From the NCBI GenBank assembly GCA_943788055.1, contig CALSOU010000005.1, forward strand, positions 124,001 to 188,000: a stretch of DNA of 64,000 nt. The letters run 5' to 3'. Both the position numbers and the translations under genes were made by a program. Origin of the DNA: an uncultured Saprospiraceae bacterium (GTDB lineage Bacteria; Bacteroidota; Bacteroidia; Chitinophagales; Saprospiraceae). Numbering within the stretch: position 1 is the first letter of the stretch; the number at the start of each line of letters is the position of its first letter. Below, piece by piece: positions 63,001 to 64,000 of this stretch. The notes beneath the pieces are model-generated. The model was not told where the DNA came from. It did not search any database and saw only the letters and a program-made list of their open reading frames with translations.

Positions 63001-63343
63001 AGATTGTATAAAAAATAAGGTATCAATTTGATACACAAGAAAGGCGTTCACTTTGTGGGCGCCTTTTTTATTGGCGATACTTCTGACAATATCAATCTAT
63101 AAACAATAACGCAGGGGCATAATTTTTGCACTACAAAACGAGGCTAAAGTTCCGATCACTATCGGAAATGACATGTATGACATTTCTTTGATTCAACTCC
63201 TTAGGAGTGACACCTTTTGGAAGACACTATTTCTGGCAAGCCGCTTCGGAATAAAGTTTAAATATCCAATGTTGCCGTACTTTGTGAGCTAGTCTAAACT
63301 GCCATTTCAATTCTATTCCTTCAGCTGTATAGTTATATAAGTC
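63001..63343. other. non-coding region between convergent genes
   Basis: About 340 bases, containing the terminator of the Bax inhibitor-1 gene at 63040-63069. No gene recognised in the rest. Confidence 0.45.
63040..63069 (+). terminator. rho-independent terminator of the Bax inhibitor-1 gene
   Basis: AAAGGCG pairs with CGCCTTT around a loop of about 13 bases, followed by a T run. It lies 40 bases past the stop. Confidence 0.75.
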
Positions 63344-64000
63344 TTAGTTAAAAGCAAGATTTTTTGTCCATGCCACTTGGAAAGTATGATTATTTTCTTG
63401 CTGTAAACCGTCAGCTTTGAAAACCTTATGGAATAGATAACCTAGCTGTACATTGGAAGACGCATCAAATCTCCAACCTAGAGCAGCATATAGACGATTT
63501 TGATCAAGAATATTTGGACCTATTCCTTCTCCAAATCCTAAGAATGCTTCTTCATAAAGTGCCAAAAAGAGGGTATTATCTTCCAGAGATTTTTTACTAA
63601 GTGGGACGGTAGCCATAATTCTATATCTAGCGCGCTGTCGAAATCGATACCCTTCTACTTCTTTTTCCGAATTAGCATTAAGTGCTACGTTCTGTAAAAA
63701 TCGTTGCTCCAATCTATATCGATGCTGCAGCGACACACGCTTAACTTTTTGAGTAGTTATCAATTGCTGCCAGATTCGATGTTCTGCGAAAGAAAGCGGT
63801 ATCGGTTGTTCACCATATGGGAACGATATAATCCACGCATAACCACCTGTAATCATTGCTTGATCAGTTAGCTTATAGTCTAATCCGATTCTCGCGAGAG
63901 ATTGCTGCCACTCTTGAATAACACCATGACGTCGAAACTGATATTCAGTATGTAAACTGAAATTATCGTTCAGCTTATGATTGCCAAAATACATGTACCA
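63344..64000 (-). CDS. DUF2490 family protein, partial at window edge
   Basis: The frame runs off the right edge: the residues before the first ATG (63994) continue in frame as a tryptophan-tyrosine pair, so the start lies beyond 64000. The 218 visible residues show the DUF2490 barrel pattern of paired strands: FSLHTEYQFRRHGVIQEWQQ, RIGLDYKLTDQAMITGGYAW, LQHRYRLEQRF and QRARYRIMATVPL, ending in VAWTKNLAFN. These are outer-membrane beta barrels of unknown role in Bacteroidota and other Gram-negatives. Confidence 0.75.
   Translation of the reverse strand, partial: WYMYFGNHKLNDNFSLHTEYQFRRHGVIQEWQQSLARIGLDYKLTDQAMITGGYAWIISFPYGEQPIPLSFAEHRIWQQLITTQKVKRVSLQHRYRLEQRFLQNVALNANSEKEVEGYRFRQRARYRIMATVPLSKKSLEDNTLFLALYEEAFLGFGEGIGPNILDQNRLYAALGWRFDASSNVQLGYLFHKVFKADGLQQENNHTFQVAWTKNLAFN

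Noticed and set aside
1-64000. A reassigned genetic code (UGA as glycine, as in Gracilibacteria)
   Set aside because: Intact housekeeping genes end normally in TAA, TAG and TGA with sensible lengths, and the interrupted genes carry all three stops. A UGA-only change would not repair them, and the protein content is Bacteroidota.
1-64000. CRISPR arrays, tRNA or rRNA genes, insertion sequences, prophage
   Set aside because: I found no regular spaced repeats, no T-arm GTTCGA-type cloverleaf, no rRNA blocks and no transposase, integrase or phage structural genes.

Overview
The window reads as chromosomal DNA of an AT-rich member of the Bacteroidota, most likely a Saprospiria-like lineage (the class is inference). 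Supporting signs are: type IX secretion sorting domains of type A and type B, a PorQ homologue, the DUF4271-hemD pair, Bacteroidota-style LptC and ClpP, a ligase-associated exonuclease next to an ATP-dependent ligase, and promoters of the TTTG-n19-TAnnTTTG type. I see no rRNA or tRNA gene, CRISPR array, insertion sequence or prophage.

Layout. 0.4-2.7 kb: clpP and clpX, each with its own terminator. 2.8-5.6 kb: a frameshifted GNAT gene, an ECF sigma/anti-sigma pair, and a decayed MORN-caspase gene facing it. 6-9 kb: a Crp/Fnr regulator, DUF4271 and hemD. 9-14 kb: a compact minus-strand run (YwqK-like lipoprotein, porQ, serC, YgjP-type metalloprotease, lgt). 14-17 kb: two truncated gene remnants joined head to head, a second ECF sigma with a small putative anti-sigma, a multiply frameshifted gene and a NUDIX hydrolase. 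17-23 kb: a PH-domain membrane pair, HAD phosphatase and recX, a VanX-type dipeptidase and lytic transglycosylase, and an interrupted glycosyltransferase. 23.6-25.3 kb: tandem T9SS cargo paralogues. 25.7-29.5 kb: a flavoprotein/polyferredoxin electron-transfer pair and an outer-membrane barrel. 29.5-33 kb: an unknown gene, exonuclease and DNA ligase. 33-37.5 kb: a methyltransferase, rnpA and malic enzyme. 37.5-45 kb: mfd, then apaG-gmk-yicC on the opposite strand, a broken secreted-protein gene and sdaA. 45.3-48 kb: rplM-rpsI-rpsB-tsf. 48.9-55.6 kb: a large T9SS protein with a thioredoxin-like CxxC, a TrpF-like protein, lipoproteins, an interrupted metallo-beta-lactamase-fold gene and pth. 55.8-61 kb: a type B T9SS protein, lptC and a paaG-paaH-paaI-like cluster. 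61-64 kb: an M48 metalloprotease gene with four internal stops, a Bax inhibitor-1 family protein, and a DUF2490 protein running off the window edge.

The most unusual property is the density of broken genes in otherwise well-kept sequence. At least eight loci carry premature in-frame stops, single-base indels or truncations. Three internal TGA codons stand where a glycine (GGA) is expected, and every nonsense codon can be explained by a single G-to-T transversion. Either this genome is decaying under an unusual mutation spectrum, or the sequence carries oxidative or consensus errors. A wholesale change of genetic code is unlikely, because intact genes use all three stops normally.

Two GC-rich intergenic elements, 11 kb apart and in opposite orientation, share an ordered set of motifs and look like members of an undescribed dispersed repeat or RNA family.
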